Positions 15,815-23,376 of a DNA stretch of 23,619 nt are shown here, one piece after another (positions within the stretch are counted from its first letter, which is position 1; each line of letters begins with the position of its first letter). Below the pieces are notes generated by a model that was given only the letters and a program-made list of their open reading frames with translations, did no database searches and had not been told where the DNA came from. This stretch comes from Bacteroidales bacterium (GTDB lineage Bacteria; Bacteroidota; Bacteroidia; Bacteroidales; UBA932), in contig JAFUWW010000028.1 in assembly GCA_017471085.1 (NCBI GenBank), positions 1-23,619 on the forward strand, read 5' to 3'. Position numbers and translations under genes: made by a program.

Positions 15815-18800
15815 TCAAGCGTTGATTTTTCTGAAATAATTGACTGCATTCCGGAACAGCGGCTGGCTGGGGTTGCCGGCGATGTTCTTGAAGAGATTCT
15901 CCTCGTAGCGCTCGGAGTGCCCCATCTTGCCCAGGATATGTCCGTCCGGGCTCAGGATGCCTTCGATGTCGTAGTAAGAGCCGTTGGGGTTGTCCACGTA
16001 GCGGAAGGCCACCTGTCCCTTGGCGAAAAGCTCCTTGGCAAGGTCCTCTTCCACCACGAACTTGCCCTCGCCGTGGCTGAAAGCGATGCTGTGGCGCTCT
16101 CCCCGGGTCATGCCCGCAAGCCAGGGGCTGTTGACCGAAGCCACCTCGGTGGTGGCCACCAGGGAGATATGGCGGTTGATGTCGTTCCTGAACAAGGTAG
16201 GAGAGCCGGCCTGGACCATACCCGGCTTGCCGTATGGCAGCAGGCCGCTCTTGACCAGGGCCTGGAAGCCGTTGCAGATGCCCAGGATCAGGCCTCCGCG
16301 TGCCTGCAGGTCCATGATGGCCCGGCTCACTTTTTCATTGCCGATCACATCGGCGATGAACTTGCCGCTGCCGTCCGGCTCGTCACCGGAGGAGAAGCCG
16401 CCGCAAAATGCCAGGATATGGGCTTCGCCGATCCGCTCCGACAGCTGGTCGATGGAACGGAGCACATCCTCTCCCGTCAGGTTCCGGAACACGAAGGGAC
16501 GGACCTCGGCCCCGGCCTTGCGGAAGGCCTTGGCCGTATCGTAGTCACAGTTGGTTCCGGGGAAGACCGGGAGGCAGACCACCGGATGCTCCACGGGAGC
16601 GCCGGGATATACGAGATGGGACGGGTCGAAGGGAACAGCCTCCACCTGAGGCACTTCCTCGTTGAAGGCGGCCTTCACACGCGGTGGATACAGCTTGAAA
16701 TAACGTCCCTCGTAAGCGGCCTCCAGGGTCTCCAGGACCATCTTGACGCCATTGATGCAGATGCCTTCGGCGGTTACTTCGCCCAGCAGTTCCACCTGCG
16801 GACCTTCCAGGGAAGCCGGAGCCTCGAACACCACGCTTCCGTAACCCAGGGAGAAGAGATCTTCCTCCGGGACTTGGACCTTCACGCCAAGGGCATTGCC
16901 CATGGCCATCTTCACCAGGGCTTCCGCCACGCCGCCATAACTGAGCGACCAGGCCGACACCACCTTTCCGGCAGCGATCTGCCCGCGAAGCCAGTTCCAG
17001 TTGGCCTGGAGCTGGTCCGTGTCCGGCATATAATCGGCCAGAGGTTTATGGCGAAGAAGATAAAGCTTGTTGCCGGCCTTCTTGAATTCCGGCGAAATCA
17101 CCGTGCGGGCGTCCACCGTAGTGATGCCGAAGGCCACCAGGGTGGGCGGAACATGGATATGCTCGAAGGTTCCGCTCATGGAATCCTTTCCGCCGATGGA
17201 CGGAAGCCCCAGAGCCGCCTGCATCTTCAAGGTACCCAGCAGGGCGCTGAGCGGCTTGCCCCAGGTATGGGGGTCGGAGGTCATCCGTTCGAAATATTCC
17301 TGATAGGAGAAACGCATCCCGGACCAGTCGGCACCGGAGCAGGCCACTTTGGTGCAGGCCTCCACCACAGCGTAGGCAGCGCTGTGGTAAGGGCTCCACA
17401 GGGCCAGGTCGGGATTGTAACCGAAAGCCATCACACTGGCCGTATGGGTGAAACCGTCCGTGGGCAGTTTCTGCACGGAAACCTGGGTTTCGGTGGCCTG
17501 GCGGGCTCCGCCGTAAGGCATGAGCACCGTGGAACGGCCGATGGTGGAGTCGAACATTTCCACCAGGCCCTTCTGCGAAGCCACGTTGCGGGAGGCCATC
17601 ACGGCCGCCATCTTTTCTTCGAGGGTATCACCTTCGGGCTGCTGCGCGAAGGGATTCTTCTTCTCGACGGCCGGGATGCAGGCCTTGGCATAATGCCGGG
17701 CGCCCGCACTGTCGATGAATTCGCGGGACAGGTCGCAAACCTTCTCTCCGTGGAAGAACATCCGCATGCGGCCCGTGCCGGTGACATCGGCCACATGGGT
17801 GACTTCGATATTGTCCGCGGCGCAGAGCGCCATGAATTCCTGCATGCGAGGGGCCTCCACCACCACGGCCATCCGCTCCTGGGACTCGCTGATAGCCAGT
17901 TCCGTTGCATTGAGGCCGGCATACTTCACGGGAACGCGGTCCAGGTAGATGTCCAGGCCGTCGGAGAGCTCGCCGATGGCTACGCTCACACCGCCCGCCC
18001 CGAAGTCGTTGGACTTCTTGATCAGACGGGTCACGGATTCCCGGCGGAACAGGCGCTGAAGCTGACGCTCTTCGGGGGCGTTGCCCTTCTGTACCTCGCT
18101 GCCGCAGGTCTCCAGGGAGGCCTCCGTGTGTTCCTTGGAAGAACCGGTGGCACCGCCGATACCGTCACGCCCCGTGCGGCCGCCCAGCAGCAGGATCACA
18201 TCGCCGGGGGCGGGAGTTTCGCGACGCACGGCCGATGCCTTCACGGCACCCGCCACGGCGCCGATTTCCATCCGCTTGGCGGTATAGCCGTCGGCATAGA
18301 TTTCCCGCACATGGGTGGTGGCCAGGCCGATCTGGTTTCCGTAACTGGAATAGCCCTGGGCGGCCTTGCGGCTGATCATCCGCTGCGGCAGCTTGCCCGG
18401 GATGGTATCGGCTACGGCGGTACGGATGTCACCCGCACCGGTCACGCGCATGGCCTGGTAGACATAGGCCCTGCCGGAGAGCGGGTCGCGGATGGCGCCG
18501 CCCAGACAGGTGGCGGCCCCGCCGAAGGGCTCGATTTCCGTAGGATGGTTGTGGGTCTCGTTCTTGAACTGGAGGAGCCATTTCTCGTTGACGCCGTCCA
18601 CATCTACGTTCACGAAAATGCTGCAGGCGTTGTTCTCCTCGCTCTGCTCCAGGTCTTCCAGCTTGCCCTTGGCCTTGAGCCAGCGGGCGCCGATGGTTGC
18701 CAGCTCCATCAGGCAGAGCGGCTTCTGCGTACGGCCCAGTTCCTTGCGCATGTCCTGGAAAAGGTTCAGGGAGGCAGCGAATTCTCCGGCCATGAAGGAA

Positions 18801-19507
18801 TCGTCAATGGTGATTTCTTCTATCTGCGAGGTGAAGGTGGTATGGCGGCAGTGGTCGCTCCAGTAGGTGTCCAGGATGCGGAGTTCGGTCTCGGAGGGGT
18901 CCCTCCCCTCCTTCCCGAAGTAGCGGACCACCTCGCGGAGGTCGTCCGTGTTCATTGCCAGGCCGTGGCTCTTGCAGAAGGGGGCGAAAGCCTCTTCGGG
19001 CATGGCGGTGAAGCCGGAAAGGTCTTCCAGGGGCTTCACGTCGGCCTTCTCGGCCAGGGAAAGCACGCTCAGGTCTTTGGGGCGGCTCTCCACGGGGTTG
19101 ATGAAATACCGGGCTATCCGGGAGAGCGTCTCTTCGGGAATATCGTCCTGGAAGATCAGCAGGCGGGAACTTTTGATCTCTACCTCGGCGGCCGGGTCGA
19201 TCAGGTGCACGCAGTCCACGGCGGAACTGGCGCGCTGGTCGAACTGGCCGGGGATATACTCCACGGCAATGTATTTCTTGCCTTCCAGGTCCATCCGGTC
19301 CGTAACCGTATCCGTAACCACCTCACCGAAAACGCTGTAGCGGCATTTCTCCACCAAGGCGTCCGAGAAGCCGAACAGGTCGTACACATTCACCAGCCGG
19401 AGGGATTCCAGGCTTAGCGAAAGGTTTTCGTTGAACTCGGAAAGGAGGCTCCGGGCCTCTACCTGGAACCGATCTTTTTTCTCTACGAACAAGCGCCGAT
19501 TTTTCAT
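15815..19507 (-). CDS. purL: Phosphoribosylformylglycinamidine synthase, single-chain (PurL with fused glutaminase)
   Basis: PurL converts FGAR to FGAM with glutamine and ATP. This is the large single-chain form (1230 residues), with an N-terminal PurS-like part, two PurM-like synthetase halves and a C-terminal class I glutaminase. Landmarks include YWSDHCRHTTF, KNETHNHPTEIEPFGG and GGKDSMSGTF in the synthetase. In the glutaminase, PVFPGTNCD is followed by GICNGFQ with Cys1078 as nucleophile, then SHGEGKF, and GHSER with His1197 and Glu1199. The triad is therefore complete, unlike in PurF and CarA here. The sequence variant is the one I associate with Clostridia and some Bacteroidota rather than with E. 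coli PurL. The start at 19507 gives the family N-terminus (KNRRLFVEKK); ATGs at 19516 and 19558 are alternatives, the latter translating an intergenic hairpin. Confidence 0.95.
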   Translation of the reverse strand: MKNRRLFVEKKDRFQVEARSLLSEFNENLSLSLESLRLVNVYDLFGFSDALVEKCRYSVFGEVVTDTVTDRMDLEGKKYIAVEYIPGQFDQRASSAVDCVHLIDPAAEVEIKSSRLLIFQDDIPEETLSRIARYFINPVESRPKDLSVLSLAEKADVKPLEDLSGFTAMPEEAFAPFCKSHGLAMNTDDLREVVRYFGKEGRDPSETELRILDTYWSDHCRHTTFTSQIEEITIDDSFMAGEFAASLNLFQDMRKELGRTQKPLCLMELATIGARWLKAKGKLEDLEQSEENNACSIFVNVDVDGVNEKWLLQFKNETHNHPTEIEPFGGAATCLGGAIRDPLSGRAYVYQAMRVTGAGDIRTAVADTIPGKLPQRMISRKAAQGYSSYGNQIGLATTHVREIYADGYTAKRMEIGAVAGAVKASAVRRETPAPGDVILLLGGRTGRDGIGGATGSSKEHTEASLETCGSEVQKGNAPEERQLQRLFRRESVTRLIKKSNDFGAGGVSVAIGELSDGLDIYLDRVPVKYAGLNATELAISESQERMAVVVEAPRMQEFMALCAADNIEVTHVADVTGTGRMRMFFHGEKVCDLSREFIDSAGARHYAKACIPAVEKKNPFAQQPEGDTLEEKMAAVMASRNVASQKGLVEMFDSTIGRSTVLMPYGGARQATETQVSVQKLPTDGFTHTASVMAFGYNPDLALWSPYHSAAYAVVEACTKVACSGADWSGMRFSYQEYFERMTSDPHTWGKPLSALLGTLKMQAALGLPSIGGKDSMSGTFEHIHVPPTLVAFGITTVDARTVISPEFKKAGNKLYLLRHKPLADYMPDTDQLQANWNWLRGQIAAGKVVSAWSLSYGGVAEALVKMAMGNALGVKVQVPEEDLFSLGYGSVVFEAPASLEGPQVELLGEVTAEGICINGVKMVLETLEAAYEGRYFKLYPPRVKAAFNEEVPQVEAVPFDPSHLVYPGAPVEHPVVCLPVFPGTNCDYDTAKAFRKAGAEVRPFVFRNLTGEDVLRSIDQLSERIGEAHILAFCGGFSSGDEPDGSGKFIADVIGNEKVSRAIMDLQARGGLILGICNGFQALVKSGLLPYGKPGMVQAGSPTLFRNDINRHISLVATTEVASVNSPWLAGMTRGERHSIAFSHGEGKFVVEEDLAKELFAKGQVAFRYVDNPNGSYYDIEGILSPDGHILGKMGHSERYEENLFKNIAGNPSQPLFRNAVNYFRKINA

Positions 19508-19528
19508 AGTATTCATTTGTAAGAAGAT

Positions 19529-19556
19529 GCCCACCTGCGCCTGCGCGCAGATGGGC
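19529..19556. other. Strong hairpin between purE and purL
   Basis: GCCCACCTGCGC (19529-19540) and GCGCAGATGGGC (19545-19556) pair over 12 positions with one C-A mismatch and a 4-base loop. It lies in the 55-base purE-purL spacer and ends 21 bases before the purL ATG. In the transcript it is followed by ATCTTCTTAC, not a real U-run. Possible roles are partial termination, mRNA processing, or control of PurL synthesis. Confidence 0.75.
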
Positions 19557-19562
19557 ACCCTG

Positions 19563-20033
19563 TTATATGACAGTATTCAAGACTTTCTCGCTCTGCTGGT
19601 AGCGGAACTCCTTCAGTTTGTTGGAAAGGGCGGTATCCCGCAGCGCCAGGATGGAGACAGCATAAAGGGCAGCGTTCCGGGCCCCGTCGATGGCCATCGT
19701 GGCCACAGGGATGCCCGAAGGCATTTGGACGATGGAGAGCAGGGAGTCCAGGCCGTTCAGCGCCTTGGACTTGACAGGGATGCCGATTACCGGAAGGGTG
19801 GTAAGGGCGGCTATGACGCCCGGAAGGTGGGCGGCACCGCCAGCGCCGGCGATGATGATTTCACAGCCCTTCTCCGGAGCCGATGCCACATAGTCCGCCA
19901 GGGGACCCGGATTCCGATGGGCGCTGAGCACCTTCTTCTCGTACGGAATGCCGAATTCCTCCAAGGTGGAGCAGGCCGGGGCCATTACGTCCCAGTCGCT
20001 GGCACTGCCCATGATTACAGCCACTTTCATCAT
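19563..20033 (-). CDS. purE: N5-carboxyaminoimidazole ribonucleotide mutase (class I PurE)
   Basis: Class I PurE rearranges N5-CAIR to CAIR. The 156 residues contain [10 protein letters not shown], the catalytic SAHRNP (usually SAHRTP), [14 protein letters not shown] and [10 protein letters not shown], which are the substrate-phosphate and active-site loops. No purK is in the window; its partner that makes N5-CAIR must lie elsewhere, or the enzyme may be of the CO2-using type. Two consecutive ATG codons open the frame; the first (20033) overlaps the upstream stop by 4 bases and is preferred. Confidence 0.95.
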   Translation of the reverse strand: MMKVAVIMGSASDWDVMAPACSTLEEFGIPYEKKVLSAHRNPGPLADYVASAPEKGCEIIIAGAGGAAHLPGVIAALTTLPVIGIPVKSKALNGLDSLLSIVQMPSGIPVATMAIDGARNAALYAVSILALRDTALSNKLKEFRYQQSEKVLNTVI

Positions 20034-20710
20034 GCGAAGAACAGTTTGGAAAGGGTCATCGGGTCGATATACTGACCGTCCTTGTAAACGCGCATGTTGC
20101 CGGAGGCGATCTCGTCGATGAGCATCACGGAGCCGTCGGGGGCGTAGCCGAACTCGAACTTGATGTCGTACAGCACCAGTCCCTTGGCCTTGAGGTCGTC
20201 GGCCACCACCTGGGTGATGCGCTGGGTCATCTCCTTGATGGCGTCGTACTGTTCGCCGGTCATCACGCCCAGGACGATGAGGCCGTCGCGGGTTACCAGC
20301 GGGTCTCCCTTGGCGTCGTTCTTGAAAGTCATTTCCACATAGGCGGGAAGGTCCGTCCCCGGCTCGATATACTCGCCGTAACGCTTGATGAAACTGCCCA
20401 CTGCCTTGTGGCGGCAGATCACTTCCAGACCATGGCCGAACACCTTGGCGGGAAGCACCTCCATGGTGGTGTCATCCAGGTTAGCGCCCACATAGTGCGT
20501 CTTGATGCCGGCAGCGTTGAGTTTCTCGAAGAAATAGATGGACATGCGGAGATTCACATCGCCCACGCCTTCGATGGTGAGGCCTACGGAGTTCTCGCCC
20601 GGGTCGAACACGCCGTCCTTGCCGGTGCAATCGTCTTTGAACTTGAGGAGATAGTGACCGTTGTCGAGAGCGAAGACATCCTTTGTCTTGCCGGAATAAA
20701 CACGTTTCAT
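20030..20710 (-). CDS. PurC-family paralog (SAICAR synthetase-like), first gene of the pur operon
   Basis: A 226-residue member of the SAICAR synthetase fold. The start [12 protein letters not shown] corresponds to the PurC ATP-binding strand and loop, [11 protein letters not shown] to the RNRAAGS(L)xxR segment, and [13 protein letters not shown] plus LIDEIASGN to the KLEFG...DE(F/I)SPD region. It departs from classical PurC at important places: ASGNMRVY replaces the SPD(G/T)xRLW aspartate/CAIR-binding signature, and the KDRFR tail is absent. I associate this form with clostridial genomes, where it is commonly named PurC. Because a classical PurC is encoded four genes downstream (after purE and purL), this copy may be a second SAICAR synthetase or have taken another ligase role. 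The first ATG in frame (20740) lies in the promoter-proximal leader; 20710 gives the family N-terminus. Confidence 0.85.
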   Translation of the reverse strand: MKRVYSGKTKDVFALDNGHYLLKFKDDCTGKDGVFDPGENSVGLTIEGVGDVNLRMSIYFFEKLNAAGIKTHYVGANLDDTTMEVLPAKVFGHGLEVICRHKAVGSFIKRYGEYIEPGTDLPAYVEMTFKNDAKGDPLVTRDGLIVLGVMTGEQYDAIKEMTQRITQVVADDLKAKGLVLYDIKFEFGYAPDGSVMLIDEIASGNMRVYKDGQYIDPMTLSKLFFA

Positions 20711-20747
20711 ATAAAAAGGGTTAAAAATTTCCACTAACAACGGGATG

Positions 20748-20779
20748 CAAAGTTAAAACGAAATTCCGACTGTCGCAAA
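20748..20779 (-). promoter_or_regulatory. Promoter of the purine operon
   Basis: On the minus strand, TTTG (20779-20776), 20 bases, then TAACTTTG (20755-20748): an exact Bacteroidota consensus. Transcription should begin near 20742, leaving a leader of about 30 bases, too short for a purine riboswitch. No other convincing promoter lies upstream of the genes from purE to folD. Confidence 0.82.
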
Positions 20780-20796
20780 TCTCTTTCTTAAATTTA

Positions 20797-20813
20797 TTGA
20801 TAATAATTTTCAA
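20797..20813. promoter_or_regulatory. Possible operator between the divergent pur and pyr promoters
   Basis: TTGATAA-taa-TTTTCAA is an imperfect inverted repeat with one mismatch in seven. A further TTGATAAnAA copy lies 28 bases on, at 20825-20834. Both are in the AT-rich gap between the -33 boxes of the two promoters. The region is AT-rich enough for this to arise by chance. Confidence 0.2.
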
Positions 20814-20845
20814 CAAGCCGGATGTTGATAAAAACCGCAGTTTTT

Positions 20846-20878
20846 TTTGGATTGTAAGCAGTTTTTGACTTATCTTTG
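20846..20878 (+). promoter_or_regulatory. Promoter of the pyrC-carA-carB operon
   Basis: TTTG (20846-20849), 21 bases, then TATCTTTG (20871-20878) matches the Bacteroidota consensus. Transcription should begin near 20883-20885, about 140 bases before pyrC, leaving a long leader that contains a small ORF and a terminator. Confidence 0.8.
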
Positions 20879-20896
20879 CATTCAAACCGTGTAAAG

Positions 20897-20980
20897 ATGT
20901 GCAAATCCTTCATATCCTTCTCGCCCAGCGTCGCAGGAGTAAGCGAAGCACCCGCATCACCTTTTACCGTATTGTTATAG
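20897..20980 (+). CDS. Putative 27-residue leader peptide of the pyr operon
   Basis: An ATG at 20897, about 13 bases into the predicted transcript, opens a 27-codon frame (MCKSFISFSPSVAG... ending FTVLL) closed by TAG at 20978-20980. The last base of the stop is the first base of the downstream terminator stem, so a ribosome finishing this ORF would cover the 5' arm. This is the geometry of the enterobacterial pyrBI and pyrE leaders. Six of 27 residues are Ser, but there is no run of one amino acid, so a UTP- or translation-coupled mechanism fits better than amino-acid starvation. The peptide itself probably has no function. That it is translated is inference. Confidence 0.5.
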   Translation: MCKSFISFSPSVAGVSEAPASPFTVLL

Positions 20981-21008
20981 GCAGCCTTTAAAGGTTGTCT
21001 TTTTTTTT
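20980..21008 (+). terminator. Intrinsic terminator/attenuator ahead of pyrC
   Basis: GGCAGCC (20980-20986) pairs with GGTTGTC (20993-20999) over 7 bp, including two G-U pairs, around TTTAAA, which can extend the stem. Nine T residues follow at 21000-21008. It lies between the only visible promoter and the pyrC start at 21024, so expression of pyrC-carAB must depend on read-through. With the leader ORF ending on its first base, it is a likely attenuator. Confidence 0.82.
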
Positions 21009-21023
21009 GGTCCTTTGGTTATT

Positions 21024-22307
21024 ATGGTAGGTACTATTCTGCTGCAAGGAGGCACCGTGGCCCTTCCGGGGGGCATGCAGGTCTCAGACGTACTCATCCA
21101 GGACGGAATCATCCGGGAGACAGGCCGCGGCATTCCCGCCCCCGCTTCCGCCAGGGTCATCGACCTGTCCGGAAAACTGGTCAGCCTCTCCTTCGCAGAC
21201 CTCCACGTCCACTTCAGGGAACCGGGACAAACCTACAAGGAGACCATCCGTACCGGGTCGCTTGCCGCCGCCAGGGGCGGATACGGGGTGGTCTGCGCCA
21301 TGCCCAACCTGGATCCGGTGCCGGACAGCCCGGAAACCCTTGCCATAGAGCAGGCCGCCATCGACAGGGACGCCGTGATCACCGTCCTTCCCTACTGCTC
21401 CATCACCAAAGGCCGCAAAGGAGAGGAGCTGACGGATTTCGCCGCGCTGAAAAACCGTTGCATCGCCTTTTCGGACGACGGTTCCGGCGTGCAGCGGGAA
21501 GAGATGATGCTCTCCGCCATGCAGGCGGCCGCCCGCGAAGACGTCATCCTTGCCGCCCATTGCGAAGACAACACCCTCCTCAAAGGCGGATACATCCACG
21601 ACGGCCGCTACTGCGCGGCCCACGGCCACAAAGGCATCTGCTCCGAAAGTGAATGGGGGCAGATCAAACGGGACCTGGAGCTCTGCGCCCGGACCGGCTG
21701 CCGCTACCATGTCTGCCATATCTCCACCAAAGAAAGCGTGGAACTGATCCGGGAGGCGAAAGCCCGCGGAGTCAGGGTCACCTGCGAAACGGGGCCCCAC
21801 TACCTTACCCTCTGCGAGGACGACCTCTGCGAAGAAGGCCGCTTCAAGATGAATCCCCCGCTCAGGAGCTCCGAAGACCGGGAAGCCCTGATCCAGGGCC
21901 TGCTGGACGGGACCATCGACGCCATCGCCACGGACCATGCCCCGCATTCGGCCGAAGAGAAAGCGCGCGGCCTCAAGGGCAGCGCCATGGGCATCGTGGG
22001 GCTGGAAACCGCCTTCCCCGTCCTTTACACCAGGCTGGTAAAGACCGGCAGGGTGCCGCTGGAACGCATCCTGGAGGCCCTCACGACGGCTCCCAGACGC
22101 ATTTTCCGCATCGGCGGAGCACTGGCAGAAGGCGCGCCGGCCGACCTGACGGTCCTGGACCTGGAAACCCCGTACACCATCGACAGCCGCGAGTTCGCCT
22201 CCATGGGCAAGGCCACTCCCTTCGACGGATGGGAAGTCACGGGCAAAGTGCTGATGAATATCAAAAACGGTAATATAATATATAAGTGCAACAATGATCA
22301 GGCCTGA
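21024..22307 (+). CDS. pyrC: Dihydroorotase (class I)
   Basis: The 427-residue amidohydrolase interconverts carbamoyl aspartate and dihydroorotate in UMP synthesis. Metal and substrate motifs are visible: DLHVHFREPG (first His pair and the REPG loop), the bridging acid in AFSDDG, AAHCED, CHISTKES (metal His), and TDHAPH (catalytic Asp). The Asp in FSDDG instead of a carboxylated Lys, and the length near 430, mark a class I enzyme. ATG 21024 is the start; a TTG three codons earlier is possible but lies right after the terminator. The end overlaps carA by 14 bases. Confidence 0.95.
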   Translation: MVGTILLQGGTVALPGGMQVSDVLIQDGIIRETGRGIPAPASARVIDLSGKLVSLSFADLHVHFREPGQTYKETIRTGSLAAARGGYGVVCAMPNLDPVPDSPETLAIEQAAIDRDAVITVLPYCSITKGRKGEELTDFAALKNRCIAFSDDGSGVQREEMMLSAMQAAAREDVILAAHCEDNTLLKGGYIHDGRYCAAHGHKGICSESEWGQIKRDLELCARTGCRYHVCHISTKESVELIREAKARGVRVTCETGPHYLTLCEDDLCEEGRFKMNPPLRSSEDREALIQGLLDGTIDAIATDHAPHSAEEKARGLKGSAMGIVGLETAFPVLYTRLVKTGRVPLERILEALTTAPRRIFRIGGALAEGAPADLTVLDLETPYTIDSREFASMGKATPFDGWEVTGKVLMNIKNGNIIYKCNNDQA

Positions 22308-23376
22308 AAAAAAACTTGTCCTTGAGAACGGTCTCGAATTTTACGGGACAGGGTTCGGGGCCGATTGCCGCAAGGTGTGCGAAATTGTCTTCAACACTTC
22401 GGTGGTCGGTTACCAGGAAATCATTTCCGACCCCTCCTATGCCGACCAGATTGTGGTGATGACCTATCCCCTCATCGGGAACTACGGCATCACGGACGAA
22501 GACTTCGAATCCCGCACCTCCTGCCTGGGCGGGCTGGTGGTCCGCGAATGCTGCGACACCCCCAGCAACTTCCGTTTCACGGAAACCCTGGAGGAAGAAC
22601 TGGAAGAACACGGCATCCCCTGCGTCAGCGGTGTGGACACCCGCATGCTCACCAAGATCATCCGCGAAACAGGACGGCCGATGGCCGCCATCGTCGAGGC
22701 CGACATGCCCAAGGAAGAAGCCCTGGCACTGATTGCCGCCACTCCGCGCCCGGCAGACCAGCTCAAGCGGGTCAGCTGCCGCAAGCGCTGGGTCACCCGC
22801 ACCCCGCACCACCGCTTCCACGTGGTGGCCGTGGACTGCGGCATCAAGAGCAGCATCCTGCGCTGCCTCAAGGAGCGCGGCTGCAACGTGACCATCGTCC
22901 CGTTCAATACGCCCGAGAGCGCCATCCTGGCCTTCAATCCGGACGGCATCCTGCTCTCCAACGGCCCTGTATCGGCCATGGAGGCTCCGGAGATCTGCGC
23001 CCTGTTCAGGGAAATCAAGGGAAAGCGTCCTGTCCTGGGCATCGGCCTGGGCATGGAGGCCATCGGCCTGGAATACGGGGCCGAAATGGTGGCCATGGGA
23101 TGCGGCATGCACGGGGACCATCCCGTGAAAGACTGTACCACCGGCCGCATCAACATCGCCGTCCTCAATCAGACCTATGCCTTCAAGACCATCGAGGGCA
23201 CCACACTCACGCCCACCCACACACTGGTCCCCGAGGGATATGTGATGGGCTTCGAGAACAAGGCCGACAAGGTGTTCGGCGTCCAGTTCCACTTGGAGTC
23301 CGCCCCCGGTCCGCAGGACAATGTGAATCTTTTTGACCGTTTCATTCAAATGATGGAGGAACAGCAGCATGCCTAA
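22294..23376 (+). CDS. carA: Carbamoyl-phosphate synthase small subunit with degenerate glutaminase site
   Basis: CarA normally hydrolyses glutamine and passes ammonia to CarB. The 360-residue protein has the CarA N-domain ([39 protein letters not shown]) and a C-terminal class I glutaminase fold starting at [14 protein letters not shown]. The nucleophile motif GICLGHQ is GIGLGME here: Gly251 replaces the catalytic Cys (E. coli Cys269), and HQ becomes Met254-Glu255. The oxyanion segment SNGPGDP is SNGPVSA (224-228), QNHGFAV is LNQTYAF, and FGHHGGNHPVKD is shortened to [11 protein letters not shown]. His333 and Glu335 (QFHLES) remain. The fold and length are kept, so this is not simple decay; I infer a structural subunit of an ammonia-dependent synthase. 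It overlaps pyrC by 14 bases and carB by 8. Confidence 0.92.
   Translation: MIRPEKKLVLENGLEFYGTGFGADCRKVCEIVFNTSVVGYQEIISDPSYADQIVVMTYPLIGNYGITDEDFESRTSCLGGLVVRECCDTPSNFRFTETLEEELEEHGIPCVSGVDTRMLTKIIRETGRPMAAIVEADMPKEEALALIAATPRPADQLKRVSCRKRWVTRTPHHRFHVVAVDCGIKSSILRCLKERGCNVTIVPFNTPESAILAFNPDGILLSNGPVSAMEAPEICALFREIKGKRPVLGIGLGMEAIGLEYGAEMVAMGCGMHGDHPVKDCTTGRINIAVLNQTYAFKTIEGTTLTPTHTLVPEGYVMGFENKADKVFGVQFHLESAPGPQDNVNLFDRFIQMMEEQQHA

Noticed and set aside
15752..19417. 1221-codon ORF antisense to purL
   Set aside because: Same reason: long shadow frame opposite a complete PurL.
15815..19507. Loss of the glutaminase site in PurL as well
   Set aside because: Checked and not found: GICNGFQ with Cys1078, and His1197 and Glu1199 in GHSER are present.
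20711..20747. Purine riboswitch ahead of the pur operon
   Set aside because: The predicted leader is about 30 bases, too short for the aptamer.
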